This document shows positions 1 to 8,084 of a stretch of DNA of 41,443 nt, one piece after another. The stretch covers positions 1 to 41,443 of the forward strand of contig CBKZAG010000004.1 of NCBI GenBank assembly GCA_966692625.1. The letters are read 5' to 3'. The translations under genes and the position numbers were made by a program. The stretch is from CAMLOF01 sp966692625. Its GTDB lineage: Bacteria; Pseudomonadota; Gammaproteobacteria; Burkholderiales; Burkholderiaceae_C. The notes under the pieces are model-generated. The model was not told the DNA's origin and did not search any database. It was given only the letters and a program-made list of their open reading frames with translations. The first letter of the stretch is position 1; every line of letters starts with the position of its first letter.

Positions 1-664
1 GCCACAGGTACTGGTTCCAGCCGTAGATGAACTGGATGACGAACAGCGCCGCGATACTTGTGCGCGACATGGGCAGCAGCACGTCCCAGAAAAAGCGCAT
101 GGGGCCCGCGCCGTCCACCCGGGCGGCCTCCACCAGTTCGTCGGGCACCGTCAGAAAGAACTGGCGGAACAGGAAGGTGGCCGTGGCCGATGCGATGAGC
201 GGGATGGTCAGCCCCGCGTAGCTGTTGAGCATGCCCAGTTGCGACACGACCTCATAAGTCGGCCCGATGCGCACCTCCACCGGCAGCATCAGCGTCACGA
301 AGATCATCCAGAACACCAGGTTGCGTGCCGGGAAGCGGAAGTACACGATGGCAAAGGCCGAGAGCAGCGAGATCACGATCTTGCCGATCGCGATCACCAT
401 CGCCATCACGAAGCTCGTCCACATCATCGGCCACGCGGGCGCCAGCGTGCTGCCAGCTTCCGTTTCGCCGCCAAAGAGCGCCACCTTGTAGGTGTGCCAG
501 AGGTTGCTGCCGGGCAGCAGCGACATGGGGGTGGACGAGGCGATTTCCCTGGCCGACTGGGTCGATGCCACCAGCGTGAGGTAGACCGGGAAGGCCACCA
601 CCGCCACGCCAGCGATCAGGATCAGGTGCGACAGGAACGTCAGTCCGGGGCGTCTTTCAATCAT
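1..664 (-). CDS. ugpE: Glycerol-3-phosphate ABC transporter permease UgpE (3' end cut by window edge)
   Basis: One of the two inner-membrane permease subunits of the UgpBAEC importer, which takes up sn-glycerol-3-phosphate and glycerophosphodiesters. About 221 residues are visible. The protein begins MIERRPGLTFLSH, closely like the UgpE N-terminus, and the visible part ends in FIYGWNQYLW, typical of the final third of UgpE. The first membrane segment covers roughly residues 12-32. The ATG at 662-664 lies one base beyond the ugpA stop codon (666-668), so the two are probably translationally coupled. The remaining C-terminus, and probably ugpC, should lie to the left of the window. Identity is firm; only completeness is unknown. 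Confidence 0.93.
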   Translation of the reverse strand, partial: MIERRPGLTFLSHLILIAGVAVVAFPVYLTLVASTQSAREIASSTPMSLLPGSNLWHTYKVALFGGETEAGSTLAPAWPMMWTSFVMAMVIAIGKIVISLLSAFAIVYFRFPARNLVFWMIFVTLMLPVEVRIGPTYEVVSQLGMLNSYAGLTIPLIASATATFLFRQFFLTVPDELVEAARVDGAGPMRFFWDVLLPMSRTSIAALFVIQFIYGWNQYLW

Positions 665-665
665 G

Positions 666-1547
666 TCAGTATTGAACCTTCTTCTCGACGAATCGGAACT
701 GGATCACCGTCAGGGTGATCACGATCACCATCAGCACCACCGACTGCGCAGCCGAGCCGCCCATGTCCAGCGCCTTGAAACCGTCGTAATACACCTTGTA
801 GACCAGGATGGCCGTGGACTTGCCCGGCCCGCCCTGCGTGGCTGCATCAACAATGGCGAAGGTGTCGAAGAACGCGTAGACGATGTTGATCACCAGCAGG
901 AAGAATGTGGTGGGTGACAGCAGCGGGAACACGATGGTCCAGAAGCGCCGCCAAGGGTGTGCACCGTCGATGGCCGCAGCCTCGATCAGCGACTTGGGAA
1001 TCGACTGCAGCCCCGCCAGGAAGAACAGGAAGTTGTAGGAGATCTGCTTCCACACTGCGGCCATGACGATCAACGCCATCGCGTGGTCGGGGTTCAGCAG
1101 GTGGTTCCAGTCCAGTCCCAGCAGCCGCAGCGCGTGCGCCACCGTGCCGAAGGGCGATGCGAACATGAACAGCCACAGCACGCCTGCCACCACAGGCGCC
1201 ACGGCGTAGGGCCAGATCAGCAAGGTCTTGTAGACACCTGCGCCCTTGATAACGCGGTCGGCCATCACCGCCAGCAGCAGGGCCAACGACAGGCCCGCCA
1301 CCGCCACCAGCACCGAGAACACCGCCGTGGTGCGGAACGAGGCGATGTAGGTCTCGTCGTTCCAGAGGCGCTGGAAGTTCTCCCATCCCACGAACTCGGT
1401 GGACATGCCAAAGGCGTCCTGCGACAGCACGCTCTGGTACAGGGCCTGTGCCGCTGGCCAGAAGAAGAACACCAGCACCACAACCAGTTGCGGCGTGACC
1501 AGCAGCCAGGGCAGCCACCGGGATTGGAATCGGACGCGTTTTTCCAT
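666..1547 (-). CDS. ugpA: Glycerol-3-phosphate ABC transporter permease UgpA
   Basis: Partner permease of UgpE in the glycerol-3-phosphate importer. The 293-residue protein has about six membrane segments. It contains the MalF-type EAA loop (LIEAAAIDGA, followed by FWTIVFPLL) that contacts the ATPase, and UgpA signatures such as SRWLPWLLV near the N-terminus and KQISYNFLFF. I chose the ATG at 1547 because GAAAG lies just upstream and the protein then starts MEKRVRF. A TTG at 1556 in the same frame would add three residues. It follows ugpB after about 100 bases that hold a stem-loop. Confidence 0.95.
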   Translation of the reverse strand: MEKRVRFQSRWLPWLLVTPQLVVVLVFFFWPAAQALYQSVLSQDAFGMSTEFVGWENFQRLWNDETYIASFRTTAVFSVLVAVAGLSLALLLAVMADRVIKGAGVYKTLLIWPYAVAPVVAGVLWLFMFASPFGTVAHALRLLGLDWNHLLNPDHAMALIVMAAVWKQISYNFLFFLAGLQSIPKSLIEAAAIDGAHPWRRFWTIVFPLLSPTTFFLLVINIVYAFFDTFAIVDAATQGGPGKSTAILVYKVYYDGFKALDMGGSAAQSVVLMVIVITLTVIQFRFVEKKVQY

Positions 1548-1565
1548 GGCTTTCAAACAGTCAAC

Positions 1566-1597
1566 GCCTGCCGGGTGCTTGGGGGCACGCGGCAGGC
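1566..1597 (-). other. Stem-loop between ugpB and ugpA
   Basis: GCCTGCCG at 1566-1573 pairs perfectly with CGGCAGGC at 1590-1597, and inside it GTGC (1575-1578) pairs with GCAC (1585-1588) around a six-base loop. No T-run follows, so this does not look like a full terminator. Its place, just after the binding-protein gene and before the permease genes, suits an mRNA-stabilising or processing hairpin that lets UgpB accumulate above UgpA and UgpE. That role is inferred. Confidence 0.5.
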
Positions 1598-1647
1598 GCG
1601 GGGTGTATAGGCCTTGGGGCTACCAGAACCCCGGGGCCCGTGGGGGG

Positions 1648-2970
1648 TCAGGAACGGCCGCTGTTGGCGCGCTGGAAGCGCTCCAGTTGTTCGTTGCCGC
1701 GGCGGACCGCGTCATCCAGGGCCTGCTTGGCCGCTTTGCGGCCTGCCCACACTTGCTCCATTTCCTCGTCGACGATGGTGCGGATCTGCACGAAGTTGCC
1801 CAGGCGCACGCCACGCGACTTGTCGGTGGTCTTGCGGATCATCTGGGTCACCGACACATCGGTGCCCGGGTTCTGCTTGTAGAAGCCGGACTTGTCGGTC
1901 AGCTCGAACGACGCCTTGGTCACCGGCAGGTAGCCGGTGCGCTGGTGGCTGGCCGCAGCCACTTCGGGCTTGGACAGGTAGGCAAAGAACTGCCCCACAC
2001 CCTTGTACTCGGCGTCCTTCTTGCCTGCCATCACCCACAGGCTGGCGCCGCCAATCACGGTGTTCTGCGGGGAGCCAGGCACGTCCGGGTAGTAGGGCAG
2101 GGTGCCGATGCCGTAGGCGAATTTGCCGTTGCGCTTGACGTTGCCGTACAGCGCCGAGGAGCCGGTCATCATCGCGCATTCGCCCGAGACAAAGGTGGCG
2201 TCAGCGGCGTTGCCCCGGCCCTTGTAGACAAACAGGCCCTGATTGGCCATGTTGCCCAGGTTCTCGATGTGGCGCACATGCAGCGGTGTGTTGATGGTCA
2301 GGCGTGCGTCCAGCCCGCCAAAACCGTTGTTCCTGGTGGCAAACAGCGTGTTGTGCCAGGCCGAGAAGCTTTCCAGCTGCGTCCAGCTGATCCAGCTGGT
2401 GGTGAAGGGGCACTTGTGGCCTGCCGTCTTGAGCTTGGCAGCCGCCAGAGCCACCTCGGGCCAGGTGGTCGGCGGCTTTTCGGGGTCCAGCCCGGCAGCC
2501 TTGAAGGCGTCCTTGTTGTAGTGGAACACCGGGGTCGAGCTGTTGAACGGGAAGCTCAGCATCTGCCCGTTGGGGGCAGTGTAGTAACCGGCCACTGCAG
2601 GCACGTAGGCGTTGGCATCAAAAGCCACGCCGGCCTTTTTCATGACTTCGCCCACGGGCACGACTGCGCCCTTGCTCGCCATCATGGTGGCCGTGCCCAC
2701 CTCGAACACCTGCAGGATGTGCGGGGCATTCCCCGCGCGGAAGGCTGCGATGGCGGCAGTCATCGACTCGTCGTAGTTGCCCTTGAAGGTGGGCACGATC
2801 TTGTAGTCCTTCTGGCTGGCATTGAAGTCCTTGGCCAGGTCGTTCACCCATTCGCCCAGGGCCCCGCCCATCGAATGCCACCATTGGATCTCGGTCTGGG
2901 CCTGTGCCGTGGAGGCCAGACAGACGCCCGTCGTCATCGCCGCGACGAGGCGGAACATCTTGTGTTTCAT
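1648..2970 (-). CDS. ugpB: Periplasmic glycerol-3-phosphate-binding protein UgpB
   Basis: The periplasmic substrate-binding subunit that delivers sn-glycerol-3-phosphate to the UgpAE permease. It has 440 residues, normal for the family. A Sec signal peptide is clear: MKHKMFRLVAAMTTGVCL, then a cleavage site near ASTAQAQ. The mature protein begins TEIQWWHSMGG, the usual start of UgpB-type solute-binding proteins, and contains WPEVALAA and GGASLWVMAG, which are typical of the fold. AGGAGA stands just upstream of the ATG. It is the first gene of the ugpB-ugpA-ugpE unit and is divergent from the DUF3683 gene. Confidence 0.95.
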   Translation of the reverse strand: MKHKMFRLVAAMTTGVCLASTAQAQTEIQWWHSMGGALGEWVNDLAKDFNASQKDYKIVPTFKGNYDESMTAAIAAFRAGNAPHILQVFEVGTATMMASKGAVVPVGEVMKKAGVAFDANAYVPAVAGYYTAPNGQMLSFPFNSSTPVFHYNKDAFKAAGLDPEKPPTTWPEVALAAAKLKTAGHKCPFTTSWISWTQLESFSAWHNTLFATRNNGFGGLDARLTINTPLHVRHIENLGNMANQGLFVYKGRGNAADATFVSGECAMMTGSSALYGNVKRNGKFAYGIGTLPYYPDVPGSPQNTVIGGASLWVMAGKKDAEYKGVGQFFAYLSKPEVAAASHQRTGYLPVTKASFELTDKSGFYKQNPGTDVSVTQMIRKTTDKSRGVRLGNFVQIRTIVDEEMEQVWAGRKAAKQALDDAVRRGNEQLERFQRANSGRS

Positions 2971-2997
2971 GTTTTCTCCTGTTCAAGGGTGCAGACA

Positions 2998-3010
2998 AGC
3001 CTGTCAGGCT
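2998..3010. promoter_or_regulatory. 13-base palindrome upstream of ugpB
   Basis: AGCCTG-T-CAGGCT is a perfect 6+1+6 inverted repeat lying 28 bases before the ugpB start codon. It may be an operator half-site pair or a small hairpin in the ugpB leader. A repeat of this length could also arise by chance. Confidence 0.25.
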
Positions 3011-3021
3011 ACGCATTGAAA

Positions 3022-3061
3022 ATGTCAAAACTATTTCATTCCATTGGCGGATTTATGACAT
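3022..3061 (-). promoter_or_regulatory. Possible PHO-box-like repeats upstream of ugpB
   Basis: Read on the minus strand, heptamers at 11-base steps resemble the PHO-box half-site CTGTCAT: ATGTCAT (6 of 7, 3061-3055), CCGCCAA (4 of 7), ATGAAAT (4 of 7) and TTGACAT (5 of 7, 3028-3022). The first two are separated by the A/T-rich AAAT. A weak -10-like TAGCCT follows about ten bases after the last repeat. The ugp operon of Escherichia coli is controlled by PhoB, which makes the match sensible. The middle repeats are poor, so this is only a candidate. Confidence 0.25.
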
Positions 3062-3146
3062 CAGGGGTTTCCATGAGACCGGTGGGTCTATGCTGCGCTG
3101 CGGTAACATCGACCATCCCAGCATACCGGCTGTTCCCTCTCAAGAA

Positions 3147-6100
3147 ATGAACGCGCCCACTCCCCTCCAGCACCTGCTTGACGCCGCGTCTGACGCGCCG
3201 CGCCTGCGCGAGATTCCGTACAACTACACCTCGTTTTCCGACCGGGAGATCGTTATCCGCCTGCTGGGCTCCCGGGCCTGGGAAGTGCTCAACCAGCTGC
3301 GCCAGGAGCGCCACACGGGCCGCTCCGCCCGCATGCTGTACGAAGTGCTGGGCGATATCTGGGTGGTGCAGCGCAACCCCTACCTGCACGATGACCTGTT
3401 GGACAACCCCAAGCGCCGCGCCGCGCTGGTGGACGCCATGCGCCACCGCTTGGGCGAGGTCGAAAAGCGCCGCCGTCCGCAGGAAGACGGCGACCGCGAC
3501 GCCCTGGTGGGTGAACTGCTGGTGGCCGCGCAGAAGGCCGTGCAGGCCTTTGCCGCCATGTTTGAAGAAATGTCCGGCCTGCGCCAGCGCGTGGGCAAGG
3601 TGCTGCGCCGCCACACCGCCAAGGACAACATCAAGTTCGACGGCCTGAGCCGCGTCAGCCACGTCACCGACGCCACCGACTGGCGCGTTGAGTACCCCTT
3701 CGTCGTGCTTACTCCCGACACCGAGGTCGAAATGGCCGGCCTCGTCAAGGGCTGCATCGAGCTGGGTCTCACCATCATCCCGCGTGGGGGCGGCACCGGC
3801 TACACCGGCGGCGCCATTCCCCTGACGTGGAAGAGCGCGGTCATCAACACCGAAAAGCTCGAAGCCATGACCGAGGTCGAACAGATCGACCTGCCGGGCC
3901 TGGACCACAAGGTGCCCACCATCTGGACCGAAGCCGGGGTGGTCACGCAGCGCGTGGCCGACGCCGCCGAGCGTGCCGGTTTCGTCTTTGCCGTGGACCC
4001 CACTTCGGCCGAGGCTTCCTGCGTGGGCGGCAACATCGCCATGAACGCGGGCGGCAAGAAGGCCGTGCTGTGGGGCACCGCGCTGGACAACCTGGCCAGC
4101 TGGCGCATGGTCACGCCCGACGCGAAGTGGCTGCAGGTCACCCGCGTCGGCCACAACCTCGGCAAGATCCACGATGCCGAAGTGGCGAGCTTCGAACTGC
4201 AGTACTTCGAGGCCGACGGCAAGACGCTGATCCGCACCGAGCGGCTGGACATTCCCGGCAAGACCTTCCGCAAGGAAGGCCTGGGCAAGGACGTGACCGA
4301 CAAGTTCCTGGCGGGCCTGCCCGGCGTGCAGAAGGAAGGCTGTGACGGCCTCATCACCAGCGCCCGCTGGGTGGTGCACCGCATGCCCGAGCACACCCGC
4401 ACGGTGTGCCTGGAGTTCTTCGGCAACCCGAAGGACGGCGTGCCCAGCATCGTCGAGATCAAGGACTACATGTTCGCCGAGCAAAAGCGCTCGGGAACGC
4501 TGCTGGCAGGCCTGGAGCACCTGGACGACCGCTACCTGCGCGCCGTGGGCTATTCCACCAAGAGCAAGCGCGGCGGTTTCCCGAAGATGGTGCTGATTGG
4601 CGACATCGTGGGCGACGACCCCGACGCCGTGGCCCGCGCTGCCAGCGAGGTGGTCCGCCTGGCCAATGCCCGTGCGGGCGAGGGCTTCACCGCCGTGAGC
4701 TCCGAGGCGCGCAAGAAGTTCTGGGCAGACCGCAAGAAGACGGCGGCCATCAGCAAGCACACCAATGCCTTCAAGATCAACGAAGACGTGGTGATCCCCT
4801 TGCCGCGCATGGGCGAATACACCCTGGGCATCGAGCGCATCAACATCGAACTCAGTCTGCGCAACAAAATCAAACTGGCCAACGAGCTGGAAGCTTTCTT
4901 CCTGCGCGGCAACCTGCCTTTGGGCAAGGCCGAGGAAGCAGCCGACATGCCCAGCCCCGAGACGGTGCAGGAGCGCACCGACGAGGCGCTGGCCGTCATC
5001 CGCGCCGCGCGTGCCCTGTGGCAGCAATGGATGGACGGGCTGGACGTGTCTCAGCCTGACACGGGCCGCAGCTTCTTCGAGCAGCTGCAGGACTACACCC
5101 TGCGCGCCAGCTGGAAGACGCAGATCCGCGAACCGCTGGCCGCGTTGTTCACCGGCAGCGTGTTCGCCCCCGTGCTGGCCGAATGCAACACCATCCACCA
5201 GCGCGTGCTCAAGGGCCGCGTTTGGGTGGCGCTGCACATGCATGCTGGCGACGGCAACGTGCACACCAACATCCCCGTCAACAGCGATGACTACGAGATG
5301 CTGCAGACCGCGCACGAGGCGGTGGACCGCATCATGGTCCTCGCGCGCAGCCTGGACGGTGTCATTTCTGGTGAGCATGGCATCGGCATCACCAAGCTGG
5401 AATACCTGAGCGACGAAGAGATTGCGCCGTTCGCCGGTTACAAGGCCAAGGTGGACCCTGAAGGCCGCTTCAACAAGGGCAAGCTGCTGCGTGGTGGGGC
5501 CTTGTTCGGGGCGCCCGACCAGCGCCTGGCCGACCTGAGCCAAGCCTACACCCCCAGCTTCGGCCTCATGGGTTACGAGTCGCTCATCATGCAGCAGAGT
5601 GACATCGGCGCCATCGCCGATTCGGTCAAGAACTGCCTGCGCTGCGGCAAGTGCAAGCCGGTGTGCTCGACCCATGTGCCGCGCGCCAACCTGCTGTACA
5701 GCCCGCGCAACAAAATCCTGGCCACCTCGCTGCTGGTCGAAGCCTTCCTGTACGAAGAGCAGACCCGCCGCGGCATCAGCATCAAGCACTGGGAAGAGTT
5801 CGAGGACGTGGCCGACCACTGCACCGTCTGCCACAAGTGCCTCACCCCCTGCCCGGTGAAGATCGACTTCGGCGACGTGTCCATGAACATGCGTAACCTG
5901 CTGCGCAAGATGGGCCAGAAGAGCTTCCGCCCCGGCAACGCGGCGGCCATGTTCATGCTCAACGCCACTAACCCCGAAACCATCAGAATAGCGCGCAGCG
6001 CCATGGTGGGCGTGGGTTTCAAGGCGCAACGCATGGCCAACAACCTGCTCAAGGGGCTGGCGCGCAAGCAGACCTCGGCGCCCCCGGCCACGGTCGGTAC

Positions 6101-7058
6101 CGCCCCCATCAAAGAGCAGGTCATCCACTTCATCAACAAGAAGCTGCCGGGCGGCCTGCCCAAGAAGACGGCGCGCGCCCTGCTGGACATCGAGGACAAG
6201 AACTACGTCCCCATCATCCGCAACCCGCAAGCCACCAGCAGCGACACCGAGGCGGTGTTCTACTTCCCCGGCTGCGGCTCTGAGCGACTGTTCAGCCAGG
6301 TGGGCCTGGCAACACAGGCCATGCTCTGGCACGCGGGTGTGCAGACCGTGCTGCCGCCGGGCTACCTGTGCTGCGGCTACCCGCAGCGCGGCAGTGGCCA
6401 GTTCGACAAGGCCGAAAAGATCATCACCGACAACCGCGTGTTGTTCCACCGCGTGGCCAACACGCTCAATTACCTCGACATCAAGACCGTGGTGGTGAGC
6501 TGCGGCACCTGCTTCGACCAGCTCTCGGGCTACGAATTCGACAAGATCTTCCCCGGTTGCCGCATCGTGGACATCCACGAGTACCTGCTGGAAAAGGGCA
6601 TCACCCTGGAAGGCAAGGGGGCCTACCTGTTCCATGACCCCTGCCACAGCCCCATGAAGCAGCAGGCACCGCTCAAGACGGTCAAGGCACTGCTGGGCGA
6701 CACGGTGCTGCAGAGCGACCGTTGTTGCGGTGAGTCCGGCACCCTGGGTGTGACCCGCCCCGATGTGTCCACCCAGGTGCGCTTCCGCAAGGAAGAGGAA
6801 CTGCGCAAGAACGCCCAGCAGCTCACGGCGCTGGCCGAGCAGAACGGCGTGGCCGCCACCCCGGGCACCACCAAGATCCTCACCAGCTGCCCCAGCTGCC
6901 TGCAAGGCCTCAGCCGCTACAGCGAGGATTTGCCCAACGGCCTGCTGGAAGCCGACTACATCGTCATCGAGATGGCGCGCCACATCCTGGGCGAGAACTG
7001 GCTGCCCGACTACGTGGCCCGAGCCAATGCCGGTGGCATCGAGCGGGTGCTGGTGTGA
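3147..7058 (+). CDS. Giant FAD-linked oxidase fused to Fe-S and CCG (heterodisulfide reductase-like) domains, DUF3683 family
   Basis: A 1303-residue flavoprotein dehydrogenase. Residues about 1-180 match the N-terminal DUF3683-type extension. A PCMH-type FAD-binding domain follows with RGGGTGYTGG at about 213-222. The FAD-oxidase C-terminal domain carries HMHAGDGNVH near 697-706 and EHGIG near 742. Two 4Fe-4S ferredoxin motifs follow (CLRCGKCKPVC near 829 and CTVCHKCLTPCP near 891), then two cysteine-rich CCG domains (FPGCGSE with CCGYP, and DPCH with CCGES). The layout resembles GlcD and GlcF, or Dld and GlpC, joined in one chain. It probably oxidises a 2-hydroxyacid and passes electrons to quinone, but the substrate cannot be read from sequence. 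The ATG at 3147 is preceded by a poor Shine-Dalgarno; the frame stays open upstream, but without family-like sequence. Confidence 0.85.
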   Translation: MNAPTPLQHLLDAASDAPRLREIPYNYTSFSDREIVIRLLGSRAWEVLNQLRQERHTGRSARMLYEVLGDIWVVQRNPYLHDDLLDNPKRRAALVDAMRHRLGEVEKRRRPQEDGDRDALVGELLVAAQKAVQAFAAMFEEMSGLRQRVGKVLRRHTAKDNIKFDGLSRVSHVTDATDWRVEYPFVVLTPDTEVEMAGLVKGCIELGLTIIPRGGGTGYTGGAIPLTWKSAVINTEKLEAMTEVEQIDLPGLDHKVPTIWTEAGVVTQRVADAAERAGFVFAVDPTSAEASCVGGNIAMNAGGKKAVLWGTALDNLASWRMVTPDAKWLQVTRVGHNLGKIHDAEVASFELQYFEADGKTLIRTERLDIPGKTFRKEGLGKDVTDKFLAGLPGVQKEGCDGLITSARWVVHRMPEHTRTVCLEFFGNPKDGVPSIVEIKDYMFAEQKRSGTLLAGLEHLDDRYLRAVGYSTKSKRGGFPKMVLIGDIVGDDPDAVARAASEVVRLANARAGEGFTAVSSEARKKFWADRKKTAAISKHTNAFKINEDVVIPLPRMGEYTLGIERINIELSLRNKIKLANELEAFFLRGNLPLGKAEEAADMPSPETVQERTDEALAVIRAARALWQQWMDGLDVSQPDTGRSFFEQLQDYTLRASWKTQIREPLAALFTGSVFAPVLAECNTIHQRVLKGRVWVALHMHAGDGNVHTNIPVNSDDYEMLQTAHEAVDRIMVLARSLDGVISGEHGIGITKLEYLSDEEIAPFAGYKAKVDPEGRFNKGKLLRGGALFGAPDQRLADLSQAYTPSFGLMGYESLIMQQSDIGAIADSVKNCLRCGKCKPVCSTHVPRANLLYSPRNKILATSLLVEAFLYEEQTRRGISIKHWEEFEDVADHCTVCHKCLTPCPVKIDFGDVSMNMRNLLRKMGQKSFRPGNAAAMFMLNATNPETIRIARSAMVGVGFKAQRMANNLLKGLARKQTSAPPATVGTAPIKEQVIHFINKKLPGGLPKKTARALLDIEDKNYVPIIRNPQATSSDTEAVFYFPGCGSERLFSQVGLATQAMLWHAGVQTVLPPGYLCCGYPQRGSGQFDKAEKIITDNRVLFHRVANTLNYLDIKTVVVSCGTCFDQLSGYEFDKIFPGCRIVDIHEYLLEKGITLEGKGAYLFHDPCHSPMKQQAPLKTVKALLGDTVLQSDRCCGESGTLGVTRPDVSTQVRFRKEEELRKNAQQLTALAEQNGVAATPGTTKILTSCPSCLQGLSRYSEDLPNGLLEADYIVIEMARHILGENWLPDYVARANAGGIERVLV

Positions 7059-7063
7059 ACGGG

Positions 7064-7504
7064 ATGAACCCAACACCCGCTTGCCCCCTGTGCGAAGGTG
7101 ACGGCGGCCTCGTGGTGTTGCGCCACGAGAAGTTTCGCGTCATCCGCGTCCAGGGTGCCGAGGCGGCCGACTTCCCGGCCTTCTACCGCGTCATCTGGAA
7201 CGGCCACGTCGCCGAGTGGTCCGACCTGTCTGATGATGACCAGGCCTTGTGCATGCGCGCCGTCAGCGCAGTGGAGCGCGCGGTGCTGGATGCCGTGCAG
7301 CCCCGCAAGATCAACCTGGCGGCATTGGGCAACATGGTGCCGCACCTGCACTGGCACGTGGTGGCCCGTTTCGAATGGGACAGCCGCTTCCCTGCGCCCA
7401 TCTGGGCGGCGCCTGTGCGCCCGAACGACGAGGCGCGCTGGGACCTTGTCCACCAACGCCTGTCTGCCTGCGATGCCGCCATTGCGGCCCTGACCCTGAA
7501 CTGA
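7064..7504 (+). CDS. HIT family nucleotide hydrolase/transferase
   Basis: A 146-residue histidine-triad protein. The defining motif is present as HLHWHVV (H94, H96, H98), preceded by NMVPHLHWH, as in HIT hydrolases that act on nucleotide phosphoramidates or dinucleoside polyphosphates. An N-terminal C7-x2-C10 pair (ACPLC) may bind zinc. I chose the ATG at 7064. A GTG at 7055, overlapping the stop of the preceding dehydrogenase gene, would add three residues and would imply translational coupling. It is followed after 11 bases by the DUF971 gene, so it sits in a compact operon. The substrate is not known. Confidence 0.88.
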   Translation: MNPTPACPLCEGDGGLVVLRHEKFRVIRVQGAEAADFPAFYRVIWNGHVAEWSDLSDDDQALCMRAVSAVERAVLDAVQPRKINLAALGNMVPHLHWHVVARFEWDSRFPAPIWAAPVRPNDEARWDLVHQRLSACDAAIAALTLN

Positions 7505-7515
7505 AGGTGAACACC

Positions 7516-7932
7516 ATGGCCGGTCTGCAAAACAGCACCCCCACCCCTGAATCCATCACCGTGCATGCGCAGTCACGCATCCTCGAAGTGGGCTTCTCCG
7601 ACGGTGCGACCTTTCGCATCCCTTTTGAGCTGATGCGCGTGTATTCGCCTTCCGCTGAAGTGCAGGGCCACGGCCCCGGACAGGAAACGCTGCAGACCGG
7701 CAAGCGCAACGTCGAGATCGTGGCGCTGGAGCCTGTGGGCAACTACGCCGTGCAACCCACGTTCTCCGATGGGCACGACTCCGGCATCTTCAGCTGGGAC
7801 TACCTGTACTTCCTCGGTGCCAAGCAGGACGAACTGTGGGCCGATTACAACGCACGCCTGCAGGCCGCCGGTGTGGATCGTGATGCGCCCATGCCCGAAA
7901 AAGCGGCGTCTGCTTGCGGCCACCATCACTGA
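7516..7932 (+). CDS. DUF971 (gamma-butyrobetaine hydroxylase-like N-terminal) domain protein
   Basis: A 138-residue cytoplasmic protein. It carries the DUF971 pattern: a strand region RILEVGFSDGATFRIPFELMR, in which the family's usual LRVYSPSAEVQGHGPG follows, and later SGIFSWDYLYFLG. The domain is known as a small fold found alone in proteobacteria and in Fe-S-related or hydroxylase proteins. The C-terminus ends ACGHHH, a possible metal-binding tail. The ATG at 7516 follows GAAGGTGA, an adequate ribosome-binding site. It lies between the HIT gene and ubiE. The specific function is unknown. Confidence 0.85.
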   Translation: MAGLQNSTPTPESITVHAQSRILEVGFSDGATFRIPFELMRVYSPSAEVQGHGPGQETLQTGKRNVEIVALEPVGNYAVQPTFSDGHDSGIFSWDYLYFLGAKQDELWADYNARLQAAGVDRDAPMPEKAASACGHHH

Positions 7933-8084
7933 AATATCCATCCAAATCAATGGGTTGTGACCGCTGTGCCCCGTCGTGGCAGGTCTGATGCGCCGATTCG
8001 CCAGAGCGGTGCATTCCCCTGCAAGGCGCACTGATTTCGTGCGGCATTGTGAACAGCCTGTGTGCATCACCTACCATTTCTGCC

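Noticed and set aside
1399..3150. Open frame of 583 codons on the plus strand opposite ugpB
   Set aside because: ugpB on the other strand has a signal peptide and full family match; the plus-strand frame does not.
3036..7076. Open frame of 1346 codons on the minus strand, opposite the giant dehydrogenase gene
   Set aside because: It is the mirror of a GC-rich gene with clear domains on the plus strand; its translation is His/Val/Ala/Leu-rich without any domain pattern.
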